Source of the DNA: Bacteroidota bacterium
GTDB lineage: Bacteria > Bacteroidota > Bacteroidia > Cytophagales > Cyclobacteriaceae
Length of the DNA: 64,000 nucleotides
Reading direction: 5' to 3'
Assembly: GCA_018267285.1 (NCBI GenBank)
Contig: JAFDYU010000014.1
Coordinates: forward strand, 124,001 to 188,000
The notes under the pieces are model-generated. The model was given only the letters and a program-made list of their open reading frames with translations, had not been told where the DNA came from and made no database searches. Positions 40,914-48,872 of this stretch are shown here, piece after piece (within the stretch, counting starts at the first letter, position 1; each line of letters opens with the position of its first letter). The translations under genes and the position numbers were made by a program.

Positions 40914-41918
40914 ATGTCAACAAATTCATTCCGCTTCTCTGAAATTTCGGAGCCCCACCGGGTGCGCACTCTGCAAATTCTCAAACAATACCCGGATGTT
41001 AAAAAACTTATGGGCAAAAACCCACTTACTATTTTCGCAATCTTAGGGTTGGTCGGTGGTATGATTGGTATTTCATTTTTGATCAGCAACAGCTCTTCGT
41101 GGGTTGTGTTGCTGGTGGCCTATTGCATTGGGGCATTTTTTAATCATGCCTTGTTTGTTATGATCCACGAGTGTTCACATCATTTGCTTTTCAAAAATAA
41201 ATCCTGGAACCGCGTGGCGGCCATAGTCTCCAACCTACCTCATATTTTTCCTTCGGCCATCTCGTTCGAGCGTTACCACATCAAACATCATTCATTTCAA
41301 GGGGTGCACGAATTGGATGCCGATTTGCCCGATTTTTGGGAAGCTAAATTATTTAATAACTCTTCGTTCGGGAAGGCTTTTTGGCTACTGCTGTTCCCGG
41401 TCTTCCAAGTGATACGCACGTTCCGGCTGAAAGAAATAAAACCTGTGGATGGTTGGATTATTGCCAACTGGGTTGTACAAATAGCCTTTGACGTAGCACT
41501 GTGGATAGTGCTCGGGCCAAAAGCATTTGTTTTTATGCTTCTGAGTTTTTTCTTTTCGGTGGGGCTTCATCCGTTGGGTGCACGATGGATACAGGAACAT
41601 TACCTCACGTTGAGCGAGACACAGGAAACCTACAGTTATTATGGCGGATTGAATACGGTGGCATTCAATGTAGGATACCACAACGAACACCACGATTTTC
41701 CTTCGGTGCCTTGGAACAAACTCCCCAACTTAAAAAAGACTGCCCCCTCGTTTTACGATTCGCTGCTGTCGCATCAGTCGTGGACGAAGTTGTTTTTCCG
41801 TTTTCTGTTCGATAAAAATATTTCACTTTACTCGCGCATCACGCGTGCCGAACGAGGTAAAGTGAAACTCACCGATGAAAGCAAACCCGATCTGGAAATA
41901 GTGAGTAACGCTTCCTGA
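40914..41918 (+). CDS. Sphingolipid delta-4 desaturase-like membrane fatty acid desaturase
   Basis: 334 residues. The N terminus, EPHRVRTLQILKQYPDVKKL, matches the sphingolipid delta-4 desaturase N-terminal (Lipid_DES) region of eukaryotic DEGS proteins. Three histidine boxes are present: HECSHH (85-90), HIKHH (122-126) and HNEHH (256-260). The block ETYSYYGGLN then FNVGYHNEHHDFPSVP is nearly identical to the DEGS family. Membrane helices flank the boxes. DEGS introduces the trans double bond that converts dihydroceramide to ceramide. Bacteroidota make dihydroceramides, so a substrate exists; activity is inferred. An exported phospholipase-like gene follows at 16 bases. Confidence 0.85.
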   Translation: MSTNSFRFSEISEPHRVRTLQILKQYPDVKKLMGKNPLTIFAILGLVGGMIGISFLISNSSSWVVLLVAYCIGAFFNHALFVMIHECSHHLLFKNKSWNRVAAIVSNLPHIFPSAISFERYHIKHHSFQGVHELDADLPDFWEAKLFNNSSFGKAFWLLLFPVFQVIRTFRLKEIKPVDGWIIANWVVQIAFDVALWIVLGPKAFVFMLLSFFFSVGLHPLGARWIQEHYLTLSETQETYSYYGGLNTVAFNVGYHNEHHDFPSVPWNKLPNLKKTAPSFYDSLLSHQSWTKLFFRFLFDKNISLYSRITRAERGKVKLTDESKPDLEIVSNAS

Positions 41919-41934
41919 TTAAAAAAAAATCGAG

Positions 41935-42903
41935 GTGACCCGAATTAAAATAGTTGTTCTCCTCTTTATTTTTTTCATCTGCAGCAGTTGGGGGTTCTTT
42001 GCTCACAAAAAAATAAACAGGCTGGCGGTATTCACTCTGCCGATGGAGATGGCTCCATTCTACAAAAAGCATATTCGGTACATTGAAGAGGCTGCCACTA
42101 ATCCCGACCGCAGAAGATACACCATTCCGGAAGAAGCACCGAGGCATTACATTGATTTAGACGATTATGGTGACAGTGCCGTTTACAAACTGCCACGCTA
42201 CTGGAAAGCAGCCGTTGAAAAATTTGGCGAAGATTCTTTGCAAAACCATGGCATCTTGCCCTGGCATATCACACGTGTGTATTATCAATTGAAAGAAGCG
42301 TTCGTTTCAAAAGATCCTTACAGGATTCTAAAACTATCTGCCGATCTCGGCCACTACGTTGCCGATGCACACGTGCCTCTGCATACCACCAAAAATTATG
42401 ACGGTCAGCTCACTGGGCAAATCGGCATCCACGCTTTTTGGGAATCGCGTTTGCCCGAATTGTTTTCATCAAAGTTTGATTTTTATACAGGCAAAGCTCA
42501 ATACATAGCCAATGTGCAACTTGAAGCGTGGAAAATAATTTCGCACACCAATCAAGCGCTCGATTCCGTACTCCGGTTTGAAAAGCAACTTTCCGAAAAA
42601 TTTGGCGACAAGAAGTTCAACTTCGAAACGCTGGGTAAGCGAACCATAAAAGTTTTTTCAGCAAATTATTCAAACGCGTACCATCAACTGTTGAATGGGA
42701 TGGTGGAACGCCAAATGCGCGCCAGTGTGCTTATCACAGGAAGTCTTTGGTACACCGCCTGGGTAGATGCCGGCCAACCCGACTTAAAATCACTGATTAA
42801 TTACACCCCTTCTGAAGCAGACATGAAATCGCGCCAAGAAGAACTGAAAAAAAGAAAACAGGAAAATTTCAGAATCGCTGGCGATACGCTTCACCGAGAA
42901 TAA
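41935..42903 (+). CDS. Exported zinc-dependent phospholipase C / S1-P1 nuclease-like protein
   Basis: 322 residues with a signal peptide. The mature protein probably starts at Trp-Gly-Phe-Phe-Ala-His (WGFFAHKKINRLAV), placing Trp at the N terminus as a zinc ligand like the bacterial phospholipase C fold. Further ligand motifs are PRHYIDLDDY, LPWHITRVYYQL and LGHYVADAHVPLHTTKNY with GIHAFWE. The fold covers phospholipase C and S1/P1 nucleases; phosphodiester hydrolysis is expected, but lipid or nucleic acid specificity is unresolved. The start is GTG. It lies 16 bases downstream of the desaturase and a terminator follows. Confidence 0.78.
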   Translation: MTRIKIVVLLFIFFICSSWGFFAHKKINRLAVFTLPMEMAPFYKKHIRYIEEAATNPDRRRYTIPEEAPRHYIDLDDYGDSAVYKLPRYWKAAVEKFGEDSLQNHGILPWHITRVYYQLKEAFVSKDPYRILKLSADLGHYVADAHVPLHTTKNYDGQLTGQIGIHAFWESRLPELFSSKFDFYTGKAQYIANVQLEAWKIISHTNQALDSVLRFEKQLSEKFGDKKFNFETLGKRTIKVFSANYSNAYHQLLNGMVERQMRASVLITGSLWYTAWVDAGQPDLKSLINYTPSEADMKSRQEELKKRKQENFRIAGDTLHRE

Positions 42904-42904
42904 A

Positions 42905-42935
42905 AAAAGGTCGCGCAATAACCGCACGACCTTTT
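42905..42935. terminator. Bidirectional intrinsic terminator
   Basis: Stem AAAAGGTCG / CGACCTTTT (42905-42913 and 42927-42935) with a 13-base loop, at the convergent ends of the phospholipase-like gene and the DUF2807 gene. The A and T tracts let it act both ways. Confidence 0.8.
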
Positions 42936-42955
42936 CATCCAAACTTAAATTTCAG

Positions 42956-43774
42956 TTACATCTTCCGTACATGCCCGCTGCCCGAAGCGTGGCTGTTCAC
43001 CCGGTTTGGGGTGCCTTTGTAGCTCACGCTTCCACTGCCGGAAATCGTTGCTTCGAGTGCATCTTTCACGTTTATCTCCACATCGCCAGAACCTGAAATA
43101 CGCACATCGCATTTTGAAACCTCAAGGTTAGAAGCAAGCACTTTGCCCGAGCCGCTAATTCGTGCTTTAATCTCGCTCGCTGTACCGCTTGCCATAATTT
43201 TTCCCGAACCCGAAATGCTCACATCGGCTTTGCCGGAAACGGCCACCTGTGCATTAACTTTACCCGAGCCGCTCACATCGCTGTCAAAATTTTGGCACGC
43301 TCCTTTCACATTCATATCGCCACTGCCCGAAACATCGGCATTCACAGTTCCTTTTGCATCTATTTCAATATCTGCCGAGCCCGAGCCGCTAACTTTCAGA
43401 TCTAAATCTCCGGTAGAAAACTTCCCTTGCCCCACCATATCGCCCGAGCCACTTACACTCAGCGCCTCCAGGTTAGTAACCGTAACGTAGGCCGTGATTT
43501 TATTGTCATCGCGCCATTCGCGCCAGCTCCAGTCCATCCACCCTTTGCCTTCGCGGCCAATAACCAATTTTCCGTTTTCAACTTCGGTTTCAATTTTTTC
43601 AAGTAGTTCCTTGTCGCCTTCGAGCACCACACTTTCGGGGCTGCCTTGCTTCAAAATAAGCTTGCCCGGCACCCGATAGGCAATTTTGGTGAACGAACTG
43701 ACTTTGCGTGTCTCCTTGGTTTGAGCTGCGATCAAACCGGGGATCATCAAAAAGAGGATGGCTAATTTTTTCAT
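42956..43774 (-). CDS. DUF2807 (head-GIN domain) exported protein
   Basis: 272 residues from the second in-frame ATG (43774), which starts a clear signal peptide (MKKLAILFLMIPGLIAAQ); an ATG six codons earlier is also possible. The body has about ten VSGSG or ISGSG turns spaced some 18-20 residues apart, forming a beta-helix-like putative auto-transporter adhesin domain (DUF2807). Such proteins are common in Bacteroidota envelopes; an adhesion or scaffold role is often proposed but not proven. Confidence 0.9.
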   Translation of the reverse strand: MKKLAILFLMIPGLIAAQTKETRKVSSFTKIAYRVPGKLILKQGSPESVVLEGDKELLEKIETEVENGKLVIGREGKGWMDWSWREWRDDNKITAYVTVTNLEALSVSGSGDMVGQGKFSTGDLDLKVSGSGSADIEIDAKGTVNADVSGSGDMNVKGACQNFDSDVSGSGKVNAQVAVSGKADVSISGSGKIMASGTASEIKARISGSGKVLASNLEVSKCDVRISGSGDVEINVKDALEATISGSGSVSYKGTPNRVNSHASGSGHVRKM

Positions 43775-43913
43775 GGTATGTGATAATTTCATTTACAAAA
43801 GCAAAGACGAGCACCACACACGGAGGGTTGCTTGTGTTTGATAAAATATTTTTTGGTGCTAAGACGCGAATGCGGTTGTAATGGTTGCAGCTTTTAAGCT
43901 GCTGAAATAATTA

Positions 43914-44075
43914 TTAGTTTAACCGGGAGTCAACTTCAACTAATTTTGCCTCGATTTCTGCCAAAATCGCGTCATTGTACCCAATGAAGTGATCTACCAA
44001 CTTGCCTTTAAAATTGAAGAAGAGAAGTATGGATACGAATTCATGCCAATTTATTTTGGTAAAATCTATGCACAC
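43914..44075 (-). pseudogene. Possible remnant of a small protein gene upstream of ffh
   Basis: In the 329-base gap between the DUF2807 gene and ffh, the minus strand has an open frame of 60 codons (44096 to the TAA at 43914-43916), with a GTG at 44075 as the only start. The product (INWHEFVSILLFFNFKGKLV, then AEIEAKLVEVDSRLN) looks protein-like, with a helical acidic end. There is a faint resemblance to the C-terminal part of MazF/PemK toxins. The 5' end is lost and it overlaps the ffh promoter region, so it is probably a decayed fragment or a chance frame. Confidence 0.3.
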
Positions 44076-44083
44076 AAAACCAT

Positions 44084-44091
44084 TACCTTTG
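44084..44091 (+). promoter_or_regulatory. -7 promoter box for ffh
   Basis: TACCTTTG fits TAnnTTTG and lies 30 bases upstream of the ffh ATG. A TTTG occurs at 44055-44058 but with 25-base spacing, longer than usual. Confidence 0.5.
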
Positions 44092-44121
44092 TCCCTCTAA
44101 AAAATTTAGAATCAATATATC

Positions 44122-45453
44122 ATGTTCGATAGTTTAAGTTTAAAGCTGGAGAAGGCGTTTCAAACGCTGAAGGGCCAAGGCAGGATCACGGAAATCAACG
44201 TTGCCTCCACCATCAAAGAAATCCGCAAAGCGCTGATCGATGCGGACGTTAACTATAAAGTAGCCAAAGAAGTAACGGACGAAATCAAAACCAAAGCCAT
44301 GGGCATGAATGTGCTCACGGCCATCAGCCCGGGGCAGCTGCTCACCAAAGTAACCAACGATGAGCTCACTCAGCTCATGGGTGGCCAGGGCGAAGAAATA
44401 AAAGTGGAAGGCAACCCGGCCGTTATTTTAATTGCAGGCTTGCAGGGTTCCGGTAAAACTACTTTCTCCGGAAAACTTGCCAACTATTTGAAACGCCAAG
44501 GCAGGCAAGTGTTGCTTACGGCTTGCGATATTTATAGGCCAGCGGCAATCGATCAATTAAAAGTGCTCGGAGAACAAGTGGGGGTTGAAGTCTATGCCGA
44601 GCCCGAAAACAAAGACGCTGTAAAAATTGCGAAGGCTGCGATTGAACATGCCAAGAAAAATAATCACCGTGTGGTGATTGTCGATACGGCAGGCCGTTTG
44701 GCGGTGGATGAGGAGATGATGAACGAAATTGCAAAGCTGAAAGAAACACTGAAGCCTTCGGAGACTTTGTTTGTGGTTGATTCGATGACCGGCCAGGATG
44801 CGGTGAACACCGCCAAAGCTTTCAACGACCGCTTGAATTTCGATGGCGTGGTGCTCACCAAACTCGATGGCGACACACGCGGTGGTGCTGCGCTTTCCAT
44901 TCGCAGAGTAGTGGAGAAGCCGATCAAATTTATTTCGTCTGGCGAAAAGATGGAAGCGATCGATCGCTTCTACCCCGATCGGATGGCAGGGCGCATCCTC
45001 GGCATGGGCGATGTGGTGAGCTTGGTAGAAAAAGCACAACAGACTTTTGACGAAGACGAGGCGCGCAGACTCAATGCCAAAATGCGCAAAAACCAATTCG
45101 ACTTCACCGATTTCTTATCTCAACTGGAACAAGTAAAAAAAATGGGCAACATGAAAGACATGTTGAGCATGATACCCGGCATGGGCAAGGCTATGAAAAA
45201 CGTTGACTTCGATGAGAATGCGTTCAAACCGGTGGAAGCGATTATCAAATCCATGACGGTGAAGGAGCGGTCTAATCCTGAAATTTTAAACAGCAGCCGC
45301 AAGAGCAGGTTGGCCAAAGGCAGCGGCACTTCCATTCAGCAAGTGAACCAGCTGATCAAACAATTTGAAGACATGCGCAAAATGATGAAGACCATGAACA
45401 AAATGGGGGGTGCGAAACGTGCTCTGGGCGCAATGAATCCGTTTGGGAGATAA
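44122..45453 (+). CDS. ffh: Signal recognition particle protein Ffh (SRP54)
   Basis: 443 residues, GTPase of the signal recognition particle that targets nascent membrane proteins to FtsY and SecYEG. The N domain is followed by the G domain (P-loop GLQGSGKTTFSGKLA, VDTAGRL, TKLDGDTRGGAAL) and the methionine-rich M domain (about 300-443) with many MxxM motifs (MGNMKDMLSMIPGMGKAMKN, then MRKMMKTMNKMGG) that binds signal peptides and 4.5S RNA. Length and all motifs are normal. No 4.5S RNA gene is evident nearby. Confidence 0.97.
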   Translation: MFDSLSLKLEKAFQTLKGQGRITEINVASTIKEIRKALIDADVNYKVAKEVTDEIKTKAMGMNVLTAISPGQLLTKVTNDELTQLMGGQGEEIKVEGNPAVILIAGLQGSGKTTFSGKLANYLKRQGRQVLLTACDIYRPAAIDQLKVLGEQVGVEVYAEPENKDAVKIAKAAIEHAKKNNHRVVIVDTAGRLAVDEEMMNEIAKLKETLKPSETLFVVDSMTGQDAVNTAKAFNDRLNFDGVVLTKLDGDTRGGAALSIRRVVEKPIKFISSGEKMEAIDRFYPDRMAGRILGMGDVVSLVEKAQQTFDEDEARRLNAKMRKNQFDFTDFLSQLEQVKKMGNMKDMLSMIPGMGKAMKNVDFDENAFKPVEAIIKSMTVKERSNPEILNSSRKSRLAKGSGTSIQQVNQLIKQFEDMRKMMKTMNKMGGAKRALGAMNPFGR

Positions 45454-45465
45454 TACGAGGTCCTT

Positions 45466-45939
45466 CTAAAATTTCAGTGTAAATTTTGCCCCGGTTCCAT
45501 AGAAATAAAATTCGGGTTTGATGCGTGACGTTTTTTGCACTAACCCTTCGTTGTAAACATCTACCGCATCAAGTGTTTTTGCTTTGAAAGCACGGTTCAA
45601 AAAAATCGAGCCGATGATCAACGCTGCTCCTCCGCCCGAAAGCCCCCAATCGGCCCTTTCGCCAAATGCAACGGTAGCTACCGGAACGGCTATCATGGCA
45701 GCCCCGGTAAACCCGGCAATAGCCGAGTAGGTTGACAACTTTCTTGCCTTTTTAAATTCTGCATAGGCTTGTTGATTTTGATAAAGCAGGCTGGCGGTTT
45801 GGCGGGTACTCAGCTGCACACTATCGTTAAGCATGTACACCACGCCCCCAAAGGTTTTGTATAAATAAAGTTTTTGCGAATATCCTTTTACAGCCAACAA
45901 CAGGATGGCAAAGAAAATCAGTTTTTTAATTTTTCTCAT
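45466..45939 (-). CDS. Exported hypothetical protein with two hydrophobic glycine-rich segments
   Basis: About 157 residues from the ATG at 45939, with a signal peptide (MRKIKKLIFFAILLLAVKGYSQ). Two hydrophobic, glycine/alanine-rich stretches (AIAGFTGAAMIAVPVATVAFG and GGGAALIIGSIFL) are followed by a strand-like tail ending KFTLKF, which resembles an outer-membrane C terminus. No known family. It is convergent with ffh and preceded on its own strand by the M16 pair terminator. Confidence 0.6.
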   Translation of the reverse strand: MRKIKKLIFFAILLLAVKGYSQKLYLYKTFGGVVYMLNDSVQLSTRQTASLLYQNQQAYAEFKKARKLSTYSAIAGFTGAAMIAVPVATVAFGERADWGLSGGGAALIIGSIFLNRAFKAKTLDAVDVYNEGLVQKTSRIKPEFYFYGTGAKFTLKF

Positions 45940-45977
45940 TGGCACAAAAATAATCATTCGCTCAAAACTCATTAAAA

Positions 45978-46007
45978 AAGAAAGCCGGATGTTAAACCGG
46001 CTTTCTT
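45978..46007 (-). terminator. Intrinsic terminator after the M16 pair
   Basis: An 11-base perfect stem AAGAAAGCCGG / CCGGCTTTCTT around an 8-base loop. On the minus strand it is followed by a T-run (the A-run at 45974-45979). Confidence 0.88.
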
Positions 46008-46024
46008 AAAAAACAGTGACCTCG

Positions 46025-47419
46025 TTATTTCAATTTTTTTGCTTCTTCATGCATTTTAATCTGCTTATCGAGTAATTTTTTATCGCCTACCAAAACCAAG
46101 GTCATGTCTTCGTATTTAAAATGGTCTTTGGTCATTTGCGAAACTTTTTCTGGAGTAACGGCATAAATATTTTTTACCCGATCGGTTAAATAGCTGTCGT
46201 CAAGGCCGTGCATATCGAGGAAATTCAACTGTCCGATAATGCCACCCGGATTTGAGTTTTGTAGTACAAACGTTCCGGCCATGTATTTTTGAATGCCCTC
46301 AAGTTCTTCTTTAGAAGGATTTTCGGTTTGCAGACGTTTGATCTCTTTGGCAATTTCTTGCAGCGATGCCCCCGTATCTTTGCTGGTAACATCGGCTTGT
46401 TCATACCACACCGAAACTCCTTTTCGGTTTTGAATGGTGCTGAAAGGCGAATAGGTATAGCCTTTGTCTTCGCGAATATTGCTGGTGATGCGCGAACCAA
46501 ACGAACCGCCAAGCAACGAGTTGGTTACCTGCAAAGCCACAGCATCGTTATCTTTTGGTGTGAGGGTGGGCGTGCCGAGAATTACCGTTGTTTGCGGAGC
46601 ATCTTTCCGGTCGATCATAGCAATTTCATTAGTGCGAGTGGGCGTAGCAGGCGGGTAGCTCACCTCAGGGCCGGGGGTCCATTTAGAAAACGATTCATCG
46701 ATAGCCGCATTCACAGCCTGTTCATCAAACTTCCCAACAACATATATAACGGAACGTTTTGCTCCGAAATTTTTAGTGTAGAAATTTTTGGCCATGTCCA
46801 GCGTATAGCTGTTTAGCATATCTTCGGTAGGGAAAGTTCTTCCGTAGGGATGATCTTTGTAGATGATCTGCGCAAATTTTTCGGAAGCTTGTGATTGAGG
46901 TACAGCTTTTTGAACCACCAGTTGTCTTTTTAAATCAGATTTTAATCGATCTATTTCACTTGCCGGAAATGCCGGGTTCATCACCATGTCTGCAATTACT
47001 TTTATTAAGTCCGGTGCAAACTCTGAAAGTACCGATCCTGAGATAGACATGTTATCAATGCCAGTGTTGATATTTACTTCTCCACCCATACCCGCTACTT
47101 TTTTTGATATGGCTTTAAAATTCATGGAGGCTGTTCCTTCTTTCATCAACAGGCTAGTGAGGTCGGCAAGCCATACTTCGTTGGCGGCTTCGTGTACATT
47201 TCCGGTTTTAATAACTAACTGCACATTTACCTTTGGCAACGCTCCGTATTGAACAAGCGTGGAACGAAGACCATTGGTCAATGTTTTTCCTGTTTTGGCC
47301 GGAAGCTTAAAATCTTTAGGGGTTCCTCCTGCAGGTGGTGATTGCTTCTGCGCGAACGATTGACTTACAAAAGCGAAAATAATCAGCGTAGAAAAAAAGT
47401 TTTTTATTATTGTCTTCAT
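46025..47419 (-). CDS. Exported M16 family protein without zinc motif (probable inactive partner)
   Basis: 464 residues with a signal peptide (FFSTLIIFAFVSQSFAQ). The overall M16 pattern is kept (TLTNGLRSTLVQYG, DHPYGRTFPTEDML, NSLLGGSFGSRITSNIREDKGYTYS), but where active homologues have HxxEH the sequence is WLADLTSLLM, so zinc ligands and the catalytic Glu are gone. The gene overlaps the active upstream M16 gene by 4 bases. This fits a heterodimer of an active and an inactive subunit, as in mitochondrial processing peptidase. Complex formation is inferred. Confidence 0.9.
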   Translation of the reverse strand: MKTIIKNFFSTLIIFAFVSQSFAQKQSPPAGGTPKDFKLPAKTGKTLTNGLRSTLVQYGALPKVNVQLVIKTGNVHEAANEVWLADLTSLLMKEGTASMNFKAISKKVAGMGGEVNINTGIDNMSISGSVLSEFAPDLIKVIADMVMNPAFPASEIDRLKSDLKRQLVVQKAVPQSQASEKFAQIIYKDHPYGRTFPTEDMLNSYTLDMAKNFYTKNFGAKRSVIYVVGKFDEQAVNAAIDESFSKWTPGPEVSYPPATPTRTNEIAMIDRKDAPQTTVILGTPTLTPKDNDAVALQVTNSLLGGSFGSRITSNIREDKGYTYSPFSTIQNRKGVSVWYEQADVTSKDTGASLQEIAKEIKRLQTENPSKEELEGIQKYMAGTFVLQNSNPGGIIGQLNFLDMHGLDDSYLTDRVKNIYAVTPEKVSQMTKDHFKYEDMTLVLVGDKKLLDKQIKMHEEAKKLK

Positions 47420-48798
47420 TTTGCGTTTGCTTTAGGGTCAACAATTAATATCGTACGGTTGGTAGGGCGCAGGTATTCTTGCGCTGTCTTCTTAATCAAT
47501 TCCGGGGTCACTTTTTTAAATTCATCTTCGAGTGTGTTGATGCGGCTTGGGTCATCGTCAAACAACGCAAAACATGCCAGCATATCGGCACGGCCAATGC
47601 CGAAAAATCCGCCCAGGTCATCGTATAATTTTGAGCGAGTCTTTACCACAGCCAAATCTAAATCTTCCTGAGTTACGTTGGTTTGTAATTCGTTTACTGC
47701 TTTATCCACTTGAGCCAAGATAGAGTCGGGCGAAACGTTGGCATCGTAAATCAAATCGGCCATCCACACCATCGGGCCGCTATAATTATACATGCTGCCG
47801 AGATAGTTTATTCCTCCGCTCACCCCACCGGTATAACCTTTGTCTTGAACCAGCGATAAATACAATTTGCTGTCCTGGCCTTGCACCAACATTTGGTCGA
47901 TCAAACCCATGGCATAATATTCGGGCGAATTGCGCTCTGGCATTTTGTAAGCCACGGCAATAGCAGGCTTTTCGGCCAGTTTATCTTCTTTGGTAAACCG
48001 TTTTTCTTTTTCCTGTTTCGGCTCTGAAATATCGGGCTTGGGAGGAAGCGTTGAAGAAGGTATCTCTCCGAAATATTTTTCAATCCATTTTTTTGCATCT
48101 TCTATTTCAAAATCTCCTACCACCGCAATGGAGGCGTTGTTGGGTGCGTAAAAAGTTTTGAAAAAACTGTTCACGTCTTCCAATTTGGCTGAATCTAAAT
48201 CTTTTAGGTCGCCATAAAAATTGTGTGCGTTGTACCAGTTTTCGTTGGCATATTGTGGCATGTCGAGCCATGGAAAACCACCATACGGTTGATTGAGTAC
48301 GTTCACCCTCACTTCATTTTTTACAACTCCTTGCTGGTTGGTCAAGTTGTCTTGTGTGATGGCGAGCCCTTTCATCCGGTCGGCTTCTGCCCACAGTGCC
48401 GTTTCCAGTTTATGCGCGGGCATCACTTCAAAATAGTTTGTGAAATCGAAACGAGTTGAGCCGTTGAGAATCCCTCCATTGGATTGCACCAATTTAATGA
48501 ATTCCATTTTGCCGAGGTTCTGCGAGCCCTGAAACATCATGTGTTCAAACAAGTGTGCGAAACCGGTGCGATCTTTGGGCTCGATGCGAAAACCGATGTT
48601 GTAATACACGGCAATCGCCACCGTAGGTGAAGTTTTATCTTGCGATAGAGCTACCTTCAAGCCGTTCTTAAGTTTGTAATACTCTACCGGCACTGTGAAA
48701 GAGCCAGTTGATTTTTCTTCTTTTACCTTGCAACTGCTTACTACCGTAATGCAGCAAGCAAAGGCCAACAGACGAATAAAATGATTGGGTTTGTGCAT
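47416..48798 (-). CDS. M16 zinc peptidase, predicted lipoprotein (active subunit)
   Basis: 460 residues with a lipoprotein signal sequence ending VVSSC (Cys23). The zinc motif HLFEH is at His82-Glu85-His86 (GFAHLFEHMMFQG), and the downstream Glu lies in VVKNEVRVNV. The C-terminal M16 domain is present. Lipidation should tether it to the envelope. It overlaps the inactive M16 gene (ATGA), so the two products are made in equal ratio and probably pair. Confidence 0.93.
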   Translation of the reverse strand: MHKPNHFIRLLAFACCITVVSSCKVKEEKSTGSFTVPVEYYKLKNGLKVALSQDKTSPTVAIAVYYNIGFRIEPKDRTGFAHLFEHMMFQGSQNLGKMEFIKLVQSNGGILNGSTRFDFTNYFEVMPAHKLETALWAEADRMKGLAITQDNLTNQQGVVKNEVRVNVLNQPYGGFPWLDMPQYANENWYNAHNFYGDLKDLDSAKLEDVNSFFKTFYAPNNASIAVVGDFEIEDAKKWIEKYFGEIPSSTLPPKPDISEPKQEKEKRFTKEDKLAEKPAIAVAYKMPERNSPEYYAMGLIDQMLVQGQDSKLYLSLVQDKGYTGGVSGGINYLGSMYNYSGPMVWMADLIYDANVSPDSILAQVDKAVNELQTNVTQEDLDLAVVKTRSKLYDDLGGFFGIGRADMLACFALFDDDPSRINTLEDEFKKVTPELIKKTAQEYLRPTNRTILIVDPKANAK

Positions 48799-48872
48799 AG
48801 AATATTTTTTAGGAATCGAATGTAGTGAAAAGTGATTACAGTTAAATTATTTTTTTGATGCATTGCTTAGTG

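Noticed and set aside
40914..40943. Promoter box TAACTTCG just upstream of the desaturase
   Set aside because: It has one mismatch to TAnnTTTG and no -33 at proper spacing, so it was not listed as a feature.
42956..43774. Tandem DNA repeat or CRISPR-like array in the DUF2807 gene
   Set aside because: The repetition is at the protein level (SGSG turns of a beta-helix); the DNA units are not exact and have no constant spacers.
44557..45096. Antisense 179-codon frame inside ffh
   Set aside because: Antisense shadow of the conserved G domain of ffh, with His/Phe-rich composition.
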